From Pirellulaceae bacterium (GTDB lineage: Bacteria > Planctomycetota > Planctomycetia > Pirellulales > Pirellulaceae): a DNA stretch of 58,547 bases. Where the stretch lies: positions 1 to 58,547 of the forward strand of contig JANQLU010000120.1 of NCBI GenBank assembly GCA_028280445.1, in the 5' to 3' direction. Shown in pieces: positions 16,396 through 25,213 of the stretch (the stretch's first letter is position 1; the number at the start of each line of letters is the position of its first letter). A program made the translations under genes and the position numbers. Under the pieces are notes generated by a model. The model was not told the origin of the DNA. It was given only the letters and a program-made list of their open reading frames with translations, and searched no databases.

Positions 16396-17127
16396 CTATT
16401 TCAGTTTCTTGACGACAAAAGAAAATCGGGGTCGTCGTTCATTCGAATAAAACCAGGGTTTTCCTGTCGCGGTGAGGTTTGTTTTCTGTTGGTCGGTCAT
16501 TCCGGTAGTAAGACTATCGAGCAGCGACTCGGCGGTTGTGACAGCACTGGTCCATGACGAAACGCTTGGAGTATTTGACCAGACAATTAGTTCGATTTGG
16601 TAATTGGGATCGCCCGCTTTGATCGCAATTTCGTGGAACAACTCCCGAGTTTTCTTGGAGATCCTTGGCGATCGGCTGCGGATGGGTTCAAACAGATCGA
16701 TGACCACACGGGCTTTTTGTTTGGGAAGTTCTTGAACCGTTGCCAAAGATTCCATTTCAATCAAAAATCTCCGCAACTGATCTTTTTCGCGATCTAATAC
16801 TCGCTCACTGTTTCCGTCTTTGTCGTTGCCTTCGCCCTGCTCACCTTTGTCTGTATTTTGGTCGTCATTGACCATATACAGTGGTCCAGGTTCGGAACGT
16901 TGAAAAGCGTTTTCGGATGCTTTGGCTTTAAACGAACCGGGGAGCCCCGTCGAGTTCAAAGCGTTGACGAAAGACCCCGTACCTGCGTAGAGATTCGCGC
17001 CCGTTTGTTCCTTGGCCAGTGAATTAATCACGATAAAAAACGCAAGCAACGCCGTCATGGTATCGCCAAACGATATCAAATAGGCATTGCTGGGACCGCT
17101 CGAAGGCCTCTTTTTTTTCTTTGCCAT
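16396..17127 (-). CDS. MotB-like stator protein, second copy
   Basis: A 243-residue protein with a basic N-terminus (MAKKKKRP) and one membrane helix, SFGDTMTALLAFFIVINSL, whose Asp22 sits where the proton-accepting Asp of MotB sits. An acidic, hydrophilic linker (about 80-112) and a C-terminal alpha/beta domain follow, but the usual OmpA peptidoglycan-binding signature cannot be recognised. It starts 9 bases after the other motB-like gene, so motA and the two motB-like genes form one operon. It may combine with its neighbour into a mixed B-subunit stator. Confidence 0.8.
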   Translation of the reverse strand: MAKKKKRPSSGPSNAYLISFGDTMTALLAFFIVINSLAKEQTGANLYAGTGSFVNALNSTGLPGSFKAKASENAFQRSEPGPLYMVNDDQNTDKGEQGEGNDKDGNSERVLDREKDQLRRFLIEMESLATVQELPKQKARVVIDLFEPIRSRSPRISKKTRELFHEIAIKAGDPNYQIELIVWSNTPSVSSWTSAVTTAESLLDSLTTGMTDQQKTNLTATGKPWFYSNERRPRFSFVVKKLK

Positions 17128-17136
17128 TTTTATCTC

Positions 17137-17787
17137 TCAATTCACCAAATGGTGTTCGATCACAATCCTCATCTGATTTGGATTGACATCTTTGACGAGC
17201 CGTACACCCATTTGACCCGGTTTGATTTTGTGAGTTTTGAAAATGTAATTCGCATACTTGACCGCACGTTTTAAACTGTCTTCGGTCGAAACTTCGAAGG
17301 TGACATGCATAGGTAGACGAAACATCTGTTTGGCAAGCATGATCGATTGTTGTCGTCCAATCGCAAATATCTCACCGGTCGACGAAACGATTTGTCGAAT
17401 GTTGACGACAATGATGTATTGATCAGCGAGATCATCGAATTTGTCACTTTCCAACCCGGCGATCGAATCGGATGGAGTCGTTTGGCTGGGGTCCGAATGA
17501 ATCGGTGGCATTTCGCTACCGCGCAAACACATGCGAGCAGATGGCGGACGTGTTCGAGTTGCCCACGAGTCCTGTTCAACGCCCTTGGGAGGATCGCCCG
17601 CGATTCCTGTCGCCCCTGCTCCGCCGAACATGGCTACCTGAATTTTTTCAAATCGCTCAGGTTCAGTCGTCGCAAAAGTCAGCAGCAAGATAAAAAACGT
17701 CATCAGCAATGTGATTACATCGCTATAAGTCATAAACCACGCAGGGATATCGTCTGCGGGTGGTGGAGGCGATTTTTCTTTTGCCAT
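17137..17787 (-). CDS. motB: flagellar motor stator protein MotB
   Basis: A 216-residue protein. After a Pro-rich start, WFMTYSDVITLLMTFFILLLTF forms the membrane helix with Asp23, the ion-binding residue. A plug/linker region and a C-terminal domain follow (about 125-216: TGEIFAIGRQ, EVSTEDSLKRAVKYANYIF), which is a degenerate OmpA/MotB fold. It would anchor the stator outside the membrane. It follows the small gene at 17806-18027 with an 18-base gap and precedes the second motB-like gene. Confidence 0.88.
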   Translation of the reverse strand: MAKEKSPPPPADDIPAWFMTYSDVITLLMTFFILLLTFATTEPERFEKIQVAMFGGAGATGIAGDPPKGVEQDSWATRTRPPSARMCLRGSEMPPIHSDPSQTTPSDSIAGLESDKFDDLADQYIIVVNIRQIVSSTGEIFAIGRQQSIMLAKQMFRLPMHVTFEVSTEDSLKRAVKYANYIFKTHKIKPGQMGVRLVKDVNPNQMRIVIEHHLVN

Positions 17788-17805
17788 TGGGTTCGCCTAT
17801 GTGTT

Positions 17806-18027
17806 TTAGCCTGTTTTGATTTTGAAAGATCTCGAACAAGGTGTGTCAGTGATCGTATCGAAGCCGCCAGCGGTAAACGCCAGCACCATCAGGTTGTGGA
17901 CCTGGTCGATGTGGGTCTCCGGACTATCCTGCAACAATCCGTACTGACCCTGTTTTAACAGTAACGATCCTCCAACAATCATTAATGGATGAAATGTTTT
18001 GTTTGATGTGCTTTTATTAGGCGGCAT
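17806..18027 (-). CDS. small unknown protein between motA and motB
   Basis: A 73-residue protein from ATG at 18027, overlapping the last 11 bases of motA, with AGAGG just ahead. It ends 18 bases before motB, so it fills the gap between the two stator genes exactly, which is the main argument that it is real. A short hydrophobic stretch (LMIVGGSLLLKQGQYGLL) is followed by DTITDTPCSRSF. It does not resemble FlbD, which often sits near motA. I do not recognise a family. Confidence 0.55.
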   Translation of the reverse strand: MPPNKSTSNKTFHPLMIVGGSLLLKQGQYGLLQDSPETHIDQVHNLMVLAFTAGGFDTITDTPCSRSFKIKTG

Positions 18028-18787
18028 CCTCTTGCGGACGGGATTTAGGCGAAACGAATGCGACCAATCGTTCCTCGAGATTACGAGGAGTTTGACCGTC
18101 AACCAATCCAGACAAACCTGCCACCATCAGTTCGCGAATCAACGTTTCCTCTTGAGCGCGCGTTTCTAACTTTCCTGCCAGTGGAATGCAAATCATGTTG
18201 GCGATCAGCGCTCCGTACAAAGTCGTGAGCAACGCCGTTGCCATACCGATACCAATTTTGCTGGGATCGTCCAAAGCACGCAGCATCTGAACCAAACCGA
18301 TCAGTGTTCCAATCATTCCAAACGCCGGAGCAGCTGCTGCAACGCCGTCGACAATTTTTTTCCCCAGCTGATGCCGCTGTTCGAGATAAGAAATTTCGGT
18401 TTCCAGAACAGCCACGATTTCTTCGCGCGAAGTTCCGGCAATCACCAGCTCGATACCACGTTTCAGAAATTTATCTGATATCTCTTCGAGTCGTTGTTCC
18501 AGCGCCAGAATCCCGTCTTTTCGCACAACGGTTGCCAGCTCTTTAAATTGAGCGATCGTATCTTCGGGAGTCGGCAGCGAAAACAGAAAACAGTTTTTGA
18601 CGACGCCAAATGCCCCGAGAACTTTGGGCAACGGAAAATTGATCAGTGTTGCCGAGATGCTGCCACCGACCGTGATCATGAGAGACGGAATATTAATAAA
18701 GGGACCGAGTCCGCCACCCCCCATAAAAATTGATCCGATGACGAGTCCGATTCCCAGAATCAGCCCGATAATTGTGGCGATATCCAT
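18017..18787 (-). CDS. motA: flagellar motor stator protein MotA
   Basis: A 256-residue inner-membrane protein with four helices: two near the N-terminus (IIGLILGIGLVIGSIFMGG, IPSLMITVGGSISATL) and two late (AAAPAFGMIGTLIGLVQML, ATALLTTLYGALIANMICIPLA). The late pair carries the GMIGTLIG and TTLYGAL motifs of MotA proton channels. The ATG at 18787 is preferred over an in-frame TTG at 18799. It transcribes away from flgB and heads the motA-(73 aa)-motB-motB operon. Confidence 0.95.
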   Translation of the reverse strand: MDIATIIGLILGIGLVIGSIFMGGGGLGPFINIPSLMITVGGSISATLINFPLPKVLGAFGVVKNCFLFSLPTPEDTIAQFKELATVVRKDGILALEQRLEEISDKFLKRGIELVIAGTSREEIVAVLETEISYLEQRHQLGKKIVDGVAAAAPAFGMIGTLIGLVQMLRALDDPSKIGIGMATALLTTLYGALIANMICIPLAGKLETRAQEETLIRELMVAGLSGLVDGQTPRNLEERLVAFVSPKSRPQEDAA

Positions 18788-19009
18788 ATCGGCCCCCAAA
18801 ACATGTCTTCTACCATTACTTGATGACGATTATTCGCATCAGTGTGACTCTGCGGATTCCACATCGAATCAGTTACCAACGACTTGCTAAAAACCACCCG
18901 TGTTTTTGATACGATTGTCAAACTCAACCGATTGCTAGCACCAAATCGGCAAATCGATGCCCGAATGATTTAGCTAAAGATCAAGGATTGACTAGTCGAA
19001 CAAATTATT

Positions 19010-19354
19010 ATGATCGGAAAACTTTCACAAATTGAGCAACTGAACGCGCTCATGCGCAGAAGCCAGGCGGCCCATGGTGTTGTCAGCGCCAATATCGCCA
19101 ACGTCAATACGCCGAATTATCGGGCTCAAGAAGTGCAGTTCGATCAAACGCTGGCTGAGGCAATCCGATCCGGCAACGACTCAATCAATACGGTCGATGT
19201 TGCCGGACTGATGGACCGACAAGACGGCAACAACGTCGATATCGACCGAGAGCTGGCGCAACTCACAAAAACAGAACTGGAATATCAAACTTACACCCAG
19301 ATCATTGCCAGTCAGCTGGGGATGTATCGGACGGCAATTACCGGTCGGACCTAA
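19010..19354 (+). CDS. flgB: flagellar basal-body rod protein FlgB
   Basis: A 114-residue proximal rod subunit. The rod/hook family signature is VSANIANVNTPNYRAQEVQF near residue 26, and the C-terminal helix (LEYQTYTQIIASQLGMYRTAI) is typical. First gene of the long rightward operon flgB-flgC-fliE-fliF-fliG-fliH-fliI-fliJ-motE-fliQ-fliR-flhB. The 222-base gap to motA must hold divergent promoters, but no clear sigma-28 or sigma-54 site was seen. Confidence 0.95.
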   Translation: MIGKLSQIEQLNALMRRSQAAHGVVSANIANVNTPNYRAQEVQFDQTLAEAIRSGNDSINTVDVAGLMDRQDGNNVDIDRELAQLTKTELEYQTYTQIIASQLGMYRTAITGRT

Positions 19355-19406
19355 AAGCAAACCAACATAACAATTTATTAGAAAGCTTGATCATTAGGGG
19401 CAGCTG

Positions 19407-19856
19407 ATGGCAGGTGGCATAAATTTTTCCGCGCTGAATATTAGCGCTTCTGGATTATCCGCTGAGCGAATGCGGATGGAAGTCGTGGCAAGCAACATTG
19501 CCAATGCACAGGCGACTCGCGCACATGGCGACCAACCCTATCGACGCAAGCAGGTAGTTTTCGCCACGGCACTCGAACACGCTTTGGGTGGCAATTCCCG
19601 ATCGGGCGGCGGACCGCGGATCGGCGGCGTCAATGTTGTCGGAATTCAAGAAGACAACTCGGATTTTCCAAAGGTGTATATTCCCGGGCACCCGCACGCC
19701 GACGAGAACGGCATGGTTGCCATGCCCAACGTCAAACTACCGAACGAAATGGTAGACCTGGTGACAGCGAGCCGTTCGTACGAAGCGAATTTGCGCGCGA
19801 TCCGTTCATTTCGTGAAATGGCTGAACAAACTTTGGCACTATTGCGAGCGGGCTAA
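19407..19856 (+). CDS. flgC: flagellar basal-body rod protein FlgC
   Basis: A 149-residue proximal rod protein with MEVVASNIANAQATRA at the N-terminus and MVDLVTASRSYEANLRAIRSF at the C-terminus, both FlgC hallmarks. Its last base is the first of the fliE ATG, so the two are translationally coupled. Confidence 0.96.
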   Translation: MAGGINFSALNISASGLSAERMRMEVVASNIANAQATRAHGDQPYRRKQVVFATALEHALGGNSRSGGGPRIGGVNVVGIQEDNSDFPKVYIPGHPHADENGMVAMPNVKLPNEMVDLVTASRSYEANLRAIRSFREMAEQTLALLRAG

Positions 19857-20170
19857 TGTCATCGATTCCTCCTGTTCATTCGATATCCAGTGGACAAGTC
19901 AATCCACTGATTCGACCGGAAACTGCAAAAACCGGCTCCACTCAGGGAGGCGCCGGATTTGTCGAGTTGTTTGCCAAAATGACACAGGATTCAAATCAAC
20001 ATCAGCTGGCTGCCAACCAGGCCGTGGAGCAACTGGTCAATGGCGAAACCGGAGATTTGCAAAACGTCGTGATGTCGATGGCCAAGGCTGATTTATCACT
20101 GAAATTTATCGTTGAAATTCGTAACAAATTGATGGATGCGTATCAGGAAATTATGCGAATGCAGGTTTAA
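19856..20170 (+). CDS. fliE: flagellar hook-basal body complex protein FliE
   Basis: A 104-residue adaptor between MS ring and rod. The C-terminal signature VMSMAKADLSLKFIVEIRNKL, with AYQEIMRMQV at the end, is diagnostic. It overlaps flgC by one base and lies 30 bases before fliF. Confidence 0.95.
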   Translation: MSSIPPVHSISSGQVNPLIRPETAKTGSTQGGAGFVELFAKMTQDSNQHQLAANQAVEQLVNGETGDLQNVVMSMAKADLSLKFIVEIRNKLMDAYQEIMRMQV

Positions 20171-20200
20171 GAAAGCGGCGGCTTTTTTTCGTTTTAGAAC

Positions 20201-21745
20201 ATGGACTATTTCAAAACGCTTTTTGAACAATTCGTTAAATTCTGGCAACAGACCAGTCCGCTGTCCCGTTTTGGGATGGTGGCGACGGTATTGATCTGCA
20301 TCGGCATGATCGTCGCGGTGGGGTATTGGTCTTCGCAGCCCCACTATGTCACGGTCGCCAACAATCTCAGTCCCGACAAAGCGGCGCAGGTCGTTGATCA
20401 ACTTGAAAAAGAAGGTATTGCGGCCAAGTTGAATTTTTCAGGTTCCGCGATTCTGGTCGATGAAACAAAACTCAATCGCGCGCGAGCCGTCGCCAAACAA
20501 ATTGTTCCCGATGAAAATCTGGCCGATTCTCAAGGGTTGAGTTGGAATGCAGGTCCAGAACAACGACGAAACAACATGTACCGAATGCTGGAACAACGGC
20601 TGGCGCGAACCATCATGCGATTGCGAGCGGTCGAGCACGCGACGGTTCATTTGTACGTGGCCAAAAATGTTCGCATCGAAAGCATGCAAAAAGAATCAAC
20701 CGCAAGCGTTTTGGTCAAACTGCGGCCCGGTGCTGAATTGACGCAACTCCAAGGCGATTCGATCGTCTCGATTGTTGCCAACGGTGTTGAGGGGCTCGAA
20801 CCTAAGAATGTCAAAGTTCTCGATGACAGCGGTAGAGTCCTGTCGCAACCAGAAACGATTTTCGGACATGGAATCAACCATGTCGCACTGCGGCGAGATA
20901 CCGAAAAATATCTGAAATACAAAGTGGAATCGATTTTGACGCAAATGCTCGGGCCGGGAAAAGCGACCATTACCGTCTCCGCCGATGTTGATTTGAAAAA
21001 GATCGACTCCAAAAGCAAGCAATACTCGCCTGAAGACAAAATGACGAAAACCGAAAAACGCGTTATTGAAACGACCAAAGGCAAACCGTCAGGTGGTGCG
21101 GTCGGTATCGCGGGAACATCGTCAAATAATTCAAACACGGGCAATACATCCAGCGCCAAAACAACGACGACTCATCAGCGCGAAGAAAGCGAAAGCACTT
21201 TCGATTTTGGACATGTCGAAACTGTTAAAACAGAATTGCCCGATTGGGTAAAACGGTTGTCCGTCGCCGCCGTGGTCGATTTGACACCGGACGAAGGTGA
21301 CACGCAGTCGCCAAATGTAGATCTCGCAGCGATTGAATTGTTGATTAAATCAGCGATCGGATTCGATGAATCTCGTGGAGACACCATCAAAGTCATCAAT
21401 ACCAAGATGGCCGGAAACCCGTTTGCCGAAGAGCCGATAGAAATTGCAACTCCCGTCAACACCCAGTTCATTCTCAATCTTGTTCGACAAAGTTCCCTGG
21501 GTTTGGGAGCCCTGTTTGCTTTTGTGATTGGTTTTTTACTGGTTCGAAAAATGAAACCGATCACGGTCAAAGAAAGTGATTCACAGATTTCGCCTGAACG
21601 AGCAAAACACCTGACCGAATTAACCATCGTTGCCAAAGAAAACCCTGAGCTTCTGGCGCGAATCGTTGCCGCCTGGATTAACGAAGCTCCAGCTGATGCA
21701 ACGGCAACCAGCGAATCTCCAGTCAGTGAAAAGAGAGCAGCCTGA
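20201..21745 (+). CDS. fliF: flagellar MS-ring protein FliF
   Basis: A 514-residue protein with membrane helices at about 25-42 and 430-452. Between them are the ring-building domains (VDQLEKEGIAAKLN, ERRNNMYR-like segment, AVEHATVHLYVAKN, SIVSIVANGVEGLEP). A Ser/Thr/Asn-rich linker at about 300-325 and a short cytoplasmic tail that should bind FliG complete it. The last base is shared with the fliG ATG. Confidence 0.95.
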   Translation: MDYFKTLFEQFVKFWQQTSPLSRFGMVATVLICIGMIVAVGYWSSQPHYVTVANNLSPDKAAQVVDQLEKEGIAAKLNFSGSAILVDETKLNRARAVAKQIVPDENLADSQGLSWNAGPEQRRNNMYRMLEQRLARTIMRLRAVEHATVHLYVAKNVRIESMQKESTASVLVKLRPGAELTQLQGDSIVSIVANGVEGLEPKNVKVLDDSGRVLSQPETIFGHGINHVALRRDTEKYLKYKVESILTQMLGPGKATITVSADVDLKKIDSKSKQYSPEDKMTKTEKRVIETTKGKPSGGAVGIAGTSSNNSNTGNTSSAKTTTTHQREESESTFDFGHVETVKTELPDWVKRLSVAAVVDLTPDEGDTQSPNVDLAAIELLIKSAIGFDESRGDTIKVINTKMAGNPFAEEPIEIATPVNTQFILNLVRQSSLGLGALFAFVIGFLLVRKMKPITVKESDSQISPERAKHLTELTIVAKENPELLARIVAAWINEAPADATATSESPVSEKRAA

Positions 21746-22794
21746 TGAACGCTTTAGACCACAATCAGAAAGTTGCTGTTTTACTGAATGCACTTGGCAG
21801 CGAAGCGATCGAGCCGGCTTTGAGTCAGTTGAGTCCTGCGCGGGCCAACCAGGTCCGGACACTCATCAAACAATACGAGTCGGATCCGTTGAACTCGGAT
21901 GTGGTCGATACGGTACTCGAAGAATTTGAAACCTTTTTTAAATTCGCCATCAAAACGGTTGATGCGGAGACCTATTGGTCAGACATGATTTCGTTGCACG
22001 ATCCTGACGATGACGAAAACGAGGACGATGCAAACGATTACGTCCAGGTTAACGAGTCGGCAGAACAAAAATCAGGCGCGAATTCACAGAACGAGCCGCG
22101 AATCTTCAAAATTTTCAAACCGTCCGGCGACGCCGTTGCGGATTTGAACAAACTGGCTCCTGAGCAAATCGCCGGTACTTTGAAATACGAGCGGCCCAAA
22201 ACCGTTTCCCTGGTCCTCGGATGTCTCGAGCAAAAAAAAGTTGCGGAGACGATTGAGTTGTTACCTGAAGAAATTCAAACCGATCTGGTCACCATTATGC
22301 TGACCGAACAGGTGACTTCACCCGACCTGCTGCAACAGATCGTCCGAACGACTGTCGACAAAGCGCTCAAGATTGAAAAACTGGAAGACGAAAAACCGGA
22401 TCCCGATAAACGTTTTGCCGAGATTCTGAGACAACTGGATCGCCCAACACGGGCTCGAATGCTGAATCACCTGAAAGAAAACGACGCGGAAACCGCCGAG
22501 GCGTTGCAAAAACATTTATATGTGTTCGCAGATGTCATCAAATACGATGACCGCAGCGTTCAAAAAATCATGGCCGAAGTCGACAAAAGCCAATTGGTGG
22601 TCGCGCTGCAAGGTGCCGAACCCGACGTGCAAGACAAAATATTTAACAATCTTTCCAAACGTGCCCGCCAGTCGTTGCAGGAAGAGATGGAGTTTCAGAC
22701 ACAACAAAATGACGCCGAAGTTCAAATGGCGCGCGAAACGGTAGCTGCGATCATCGCAAAACTGGATCAAGCAGATCAATTGATGGAGATCTGA
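21745..22794 (+). CDS. fliG: flagellar motor switch protein FliG, divergent
   Basis: A 349-residue switch protein. The N-terminal domain is diverged and is followed by an acidic linker (about 88-115: DPDDDENEDDAND). The middle domain is clear, with the EHPQ motif as ERPK in KYERPKTVSLVLGCLE. The C-terminal domain has DDRSVQKIMAEVD and LSKRARQSLQEEMEF. The usual adjacent torque Asp-Asp pair is Glu-Glu here, and the later Arg of the GPVR segment is replaced by a Gln/Asn-rich stretch. It joins the MS ring to the rotor. Confidence 0.92.
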   Translation: MNALDHNQKVAVLLNALGSEAIEPALSQLSPARANQVRTLIKQYESDPLNSDVVDTVLEEFETFFKFAIKTVDAETYWSDMISLHDPDDDENEDDANDYVQVNESAEQKSGANSQNEPRIFKIFKPSGDAVADLNKLAPEQIAGTLKYERPKTVSLVLGCLEQKKVAETIELLPEEIQTDLVTIMLTEQVTSPDLLQQIVRTTVDKALKIEKLEDEKPDPDKRFAEILRQLDRPTRARMLNHLKENDAETAEALQKHLYVFADVIKYDDRSVQKIMAEVDKSQLVVALQGAEPDVQDKIFNNLSKRARQSLQEEMEFQTQQNDAEVQMARETVAAIIAKLDQADQLMEI

Positions 22795-22795
22795 C

Positions 22796-23425
22796 TTGAG
22801 TGAATCCACCAAAATTCGATTTATCAAAATTCCAGCCAGGTTTCATCTGCGAGATGGCGGCGCCGATCAATTACTGGTCGATGAGCCCGACGAGGGCGGC
22901 CACGCACCGGAGGCGCAGGTCGGTTCACTGATCGAGATGTTGGAGCAAGTCACACAAACGCTGGTGGAAAACGAACATCGCCGCAGTTCGATGATCGCCG
23001 AAATCAGAAAAGTCGCTTTGGATCTGGCGGTCGTGATTGCCGGTCAATTGTTATTTCACGAAATCGATACGAACCCTGAAATTATGAATGAAATGTTTCA
23101 GCGGATCCTCGGAGAGGTGCCCCTGAATCAACCTTGTGAAATTCGTGTTCATCCTGATCTTGCGAAAATGTTAACCGAGTGCGTGTCGCGGATGGAGGAT
23201 GACTGCAAACGATTGATCAACGTCGTGCCAGACCCCGTTTTGGAGGTTGGCAGTTGTGTCGTCAATGAACCAGGACATGAATTTATTTGCTCGCTGCCAC
23301 TGAGAATGTATGAGCTACAGCAAATCATGAATGAGGAATCTCATGACGCTCCAATTGAACGTCGAAAAAATTACTTCGCGAATCAAAACGTTAAACGATT
23401 TCCAGACCGTCGGGCGACTGGTTAG
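22796..23425 (+). CDS. fliH: flagellar export ATPase regulator FliH
   Basis: A 209-residue protein beginning at TTG 22796, one base after the fliG stop, with GGAG eight bases ahead. The central helical part (IEMLEQVTQTLVENEHR) is followed by a V-ATPase-E-like C-terminal domain (VALDLAVVIAGQLLFHEIDTNP, VVPDPVLEVGSCVVNEPG), as in FliH. It would hold FliI inactive and link it to the export gate. It overlaps fliI. Confidence 0.88.
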   Translation: MSESTKIRFIKIPARFHLRDGGADQLLVDEPDEGGHAPEAQVGSLIEMLEQVTQTLVENEHRRSSMIAEIRKVALDLAVVIAGQLLFHEIDTNPEIMNEMFQRILGEVPLNQPCEIRVHPDLAKMLTECVSRMEDDCKRLINVVPDPVLEVGSCVVNEPGHEFICSLPLRMYELQQIMNEESHDAPIERRKNYFANQNVKRFPDRRATG

Positions 23426-24665
23426 CGCCCAGGGTTCCCTGCGTGCAACTGTCGAAGCAACGGTTGGTGAATTGTGTCTGATTGAAAACGCGCCGAATCA
23501 ATATGTGACCGCCGAAGTCATTGGGTTCGAGGATCGTCAACTGTCCTGTCTCCTGCCGCTGGAAAGCAACGCTGATTTTCAACCGGGCAGCCGTGTGATT
23601 GCGATGGGGCGCAAACAAAAAATTCCGGTTGGTTTTTCGATGCTCGGACGCGTGATTGATCCATTCGGCCAGGCGATCGATGGCCTGCCACAGTCACTGG
23701 CCGATGCGATGATTGGCCTGGACATTGAATCACCCAATCCACTTACTCGCCCCGACATTGATGAAGTTTTTCAAACTCGGCAGAGAGCCATCGACGGGAT
23801 GTTGACACTGGGCAAAGGTCAACGGGTCGGACTGTTTGCCGGCAGCGGTGTTGGCAAAAGCACGTTGTTGGGAGAAATTGCCAAACACGCTGTTGCGGAT
23901 GTTAACGTTGTCGCCATGGTCGGTGAGCGCGGGCGAGAAGTCAGGCCGTTTATTGCCGATGCGCTTGGTCCGCAAGGATTGGCCAAAAGCATCGTGATCG
24001 TTGCGACCTCCGACGCACCTGCTCTGGCACGCGTGCAAGCGGCGAAAGCGGCGGTGGCGATTGCCAATTGGTTCCGCGGGTCGGGCTGCGAAGTGTTGTT
24101 AATGATCGATAGCCTGACTCGGCTGGCGTTTGCCCAGCGAGAGATCGGATTGCTGTTGGGCGAACCTCCGTCGTCACGAGGTTTTCCACCCAGTTCGCTG
24201 CAAATCATTGCAAATTTGATGGAGCCTTTGGGACGTAGCGATACCGGCTCGATCACCGGAATTATGACCGTCTTGGTCGATGGCGATGATTTTAATGAAC
24301 CCGTTGCTGACGCGGCGCGTGGCATTTTGGACGGCCATATTTTATTGGACCGCGATCTGGCCGAAAAAAATCACTTTCCGGCCATTAATGTTGCCCGAAG
24401 TATCAGTCGACTGTCCAGCGCGCTCGCTTCGCCAATACACAATCAGGCAGTGGCAAAAATTCGAGACGCCGCCAGCACCTACGAAGAATACGCCGACTTG
24501 ATTCGATTGGGAATGTATCAAATGGGAACTTCGCCCAAAGTGGATTCGGCGGTTGAAATCCGTGACGCCATGAACCAATTCCTGCGGCAGTCTGTTGATG
24601 AGATGTGTGGATTTGACCAAACAACTCAAATGCTCTCGCAAATCGCGCAGCTTTGGAATGGATAA
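23343..24665 (+). CDS. fliI: flagellum-specific export ATPase FliI
   Basis: A 440-residue F1-beta-like ATPase. The Walker A motif is AGSGVGKST at 166-174 and Walker B is VLLMIDSLTRLA; REIGLLLGEPPSSRGFPPS and SGSxEYADLIRLGMY-like C-terminal segments are family-specific. ATG 23343 has GAGGAA six bases ahead and is preferred over ATG 23331. The 5' end lies inside fliH, overlapping by 83 bases. Confidence 0.97.
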   Translation: MTLQLNVEKITSRIKTLNDFQTVGRLVSAQGSLRATVEATVGELCLIENAPNQYVTAEVIGFEDRQLSCLLPLESNADFQPGSRVIAMGRKQKIPVGFSMLGRVIDPFGQAIDGLPQSLADAMIGLDIESPNPLTRPDIDEVFQTRQRAIDGMLTLGKGQRVGLFAGSGVGKSTLLGEIAKHAVADVNVVAMVGERGREVRPFIADALGPQGLAKSIVIVATSDAPALARVQAAKAAVAIANWFRGSGCEVLLMIDSLTRLAFAQREIGLLLGEPPSSRGFPPSSLQIIANLMEPLGRSDTGSITGIMTVLVDGDDFNEPVADAARGILDGHILLDRDLAEKNHFPAINVARSISRLSSALASPIHNQAVAKIRDAASTYEEYADLIRLGMYQMGTSPKVDSAVEIRDAMNQFLRQSVDEMCGFDQTTQMLSQIAQLWNG

Positions 24666-24682
24666 ATACAGCGAGACGCGGC

Positions 24683-25111
24683 ATGAAGAAAAAACTCAAA
24701 ACACTGAAAACAGCGCTGAGAATCGAACGGCAAGTTGAAAAATTGCTGGAGATGTCAATTTTGGAAATTCAGGCACGACTCGATCAACAACAAACCGAAT
24801 TGGAAAGACTCCGAGCCGAGTTGGAGCAAGCCAGCCAGTTTTCGGACGTCAGTGAGATGGTCTCGCCGGTGTTCGAAGCACGTTTTCAACATCAGATTTC
24901 CACTCAAAACGAAATGGAACAACACGCCGACTTGATTCAACAGTTGTTATTTGAACGGGGCCAGGTCGAACAGCTCAAAATCAAACAGTGCCAGAAAATC
25001 GAAGGTCTCGAAAACCTGGTCGATCAAATGGAACAAAAAATCAAAAGCGATTTCAATCGCGAGCAAGCGTTGGAATTGATGGACAGTTATTTGCGTAAGT
25101 CGAATTTGTAA
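24683..25111 (+). CDS. fliJ: flagellar export protein FliJ
   Basis: A 142-residue, almost entirely coiled-coil protein with repeated charged heptads (QVEKLLEMSILEIQARLDQ, QKIEGLENLVDQMEQKI). Length, coil content and position right after fliI fit FliJ. The ATG at 24683 (MKKKLK) is taken as start; an in-frame ATG at 24653 would overlap fliI. Confidence 0.85.
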   Translation: MKKKLKTLKTALRIERQVEKLLEMSILEIQARLDQQQTELERLRAELEQASQFSDVSEMVSPVFEARFQHQISTQNEMEQHADLIQQLLFERGQVEQLKIKQCQKIEGLENLVDQMEQKIKSDFNREQALELMDSYLRKSNL

Positions 25112-25213
25112 GCGTCGAACCAGAAAACGACAGGAATTCGATTTCATCGTCAATCGGAAACACAAATCATTGGAACCTCATGACACAATCGGAATGAGTT
25201 CGCGGTAAGAGCC

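Noticed and set aside
18788..19009. Search for sigma-54 or sigma-28 promoters between motA and flgB
   Set aside because: No GG-N10-GC pair with proper context and no GCCGATAA-type -10 was found; CTAAAG near 18974 has no partner.
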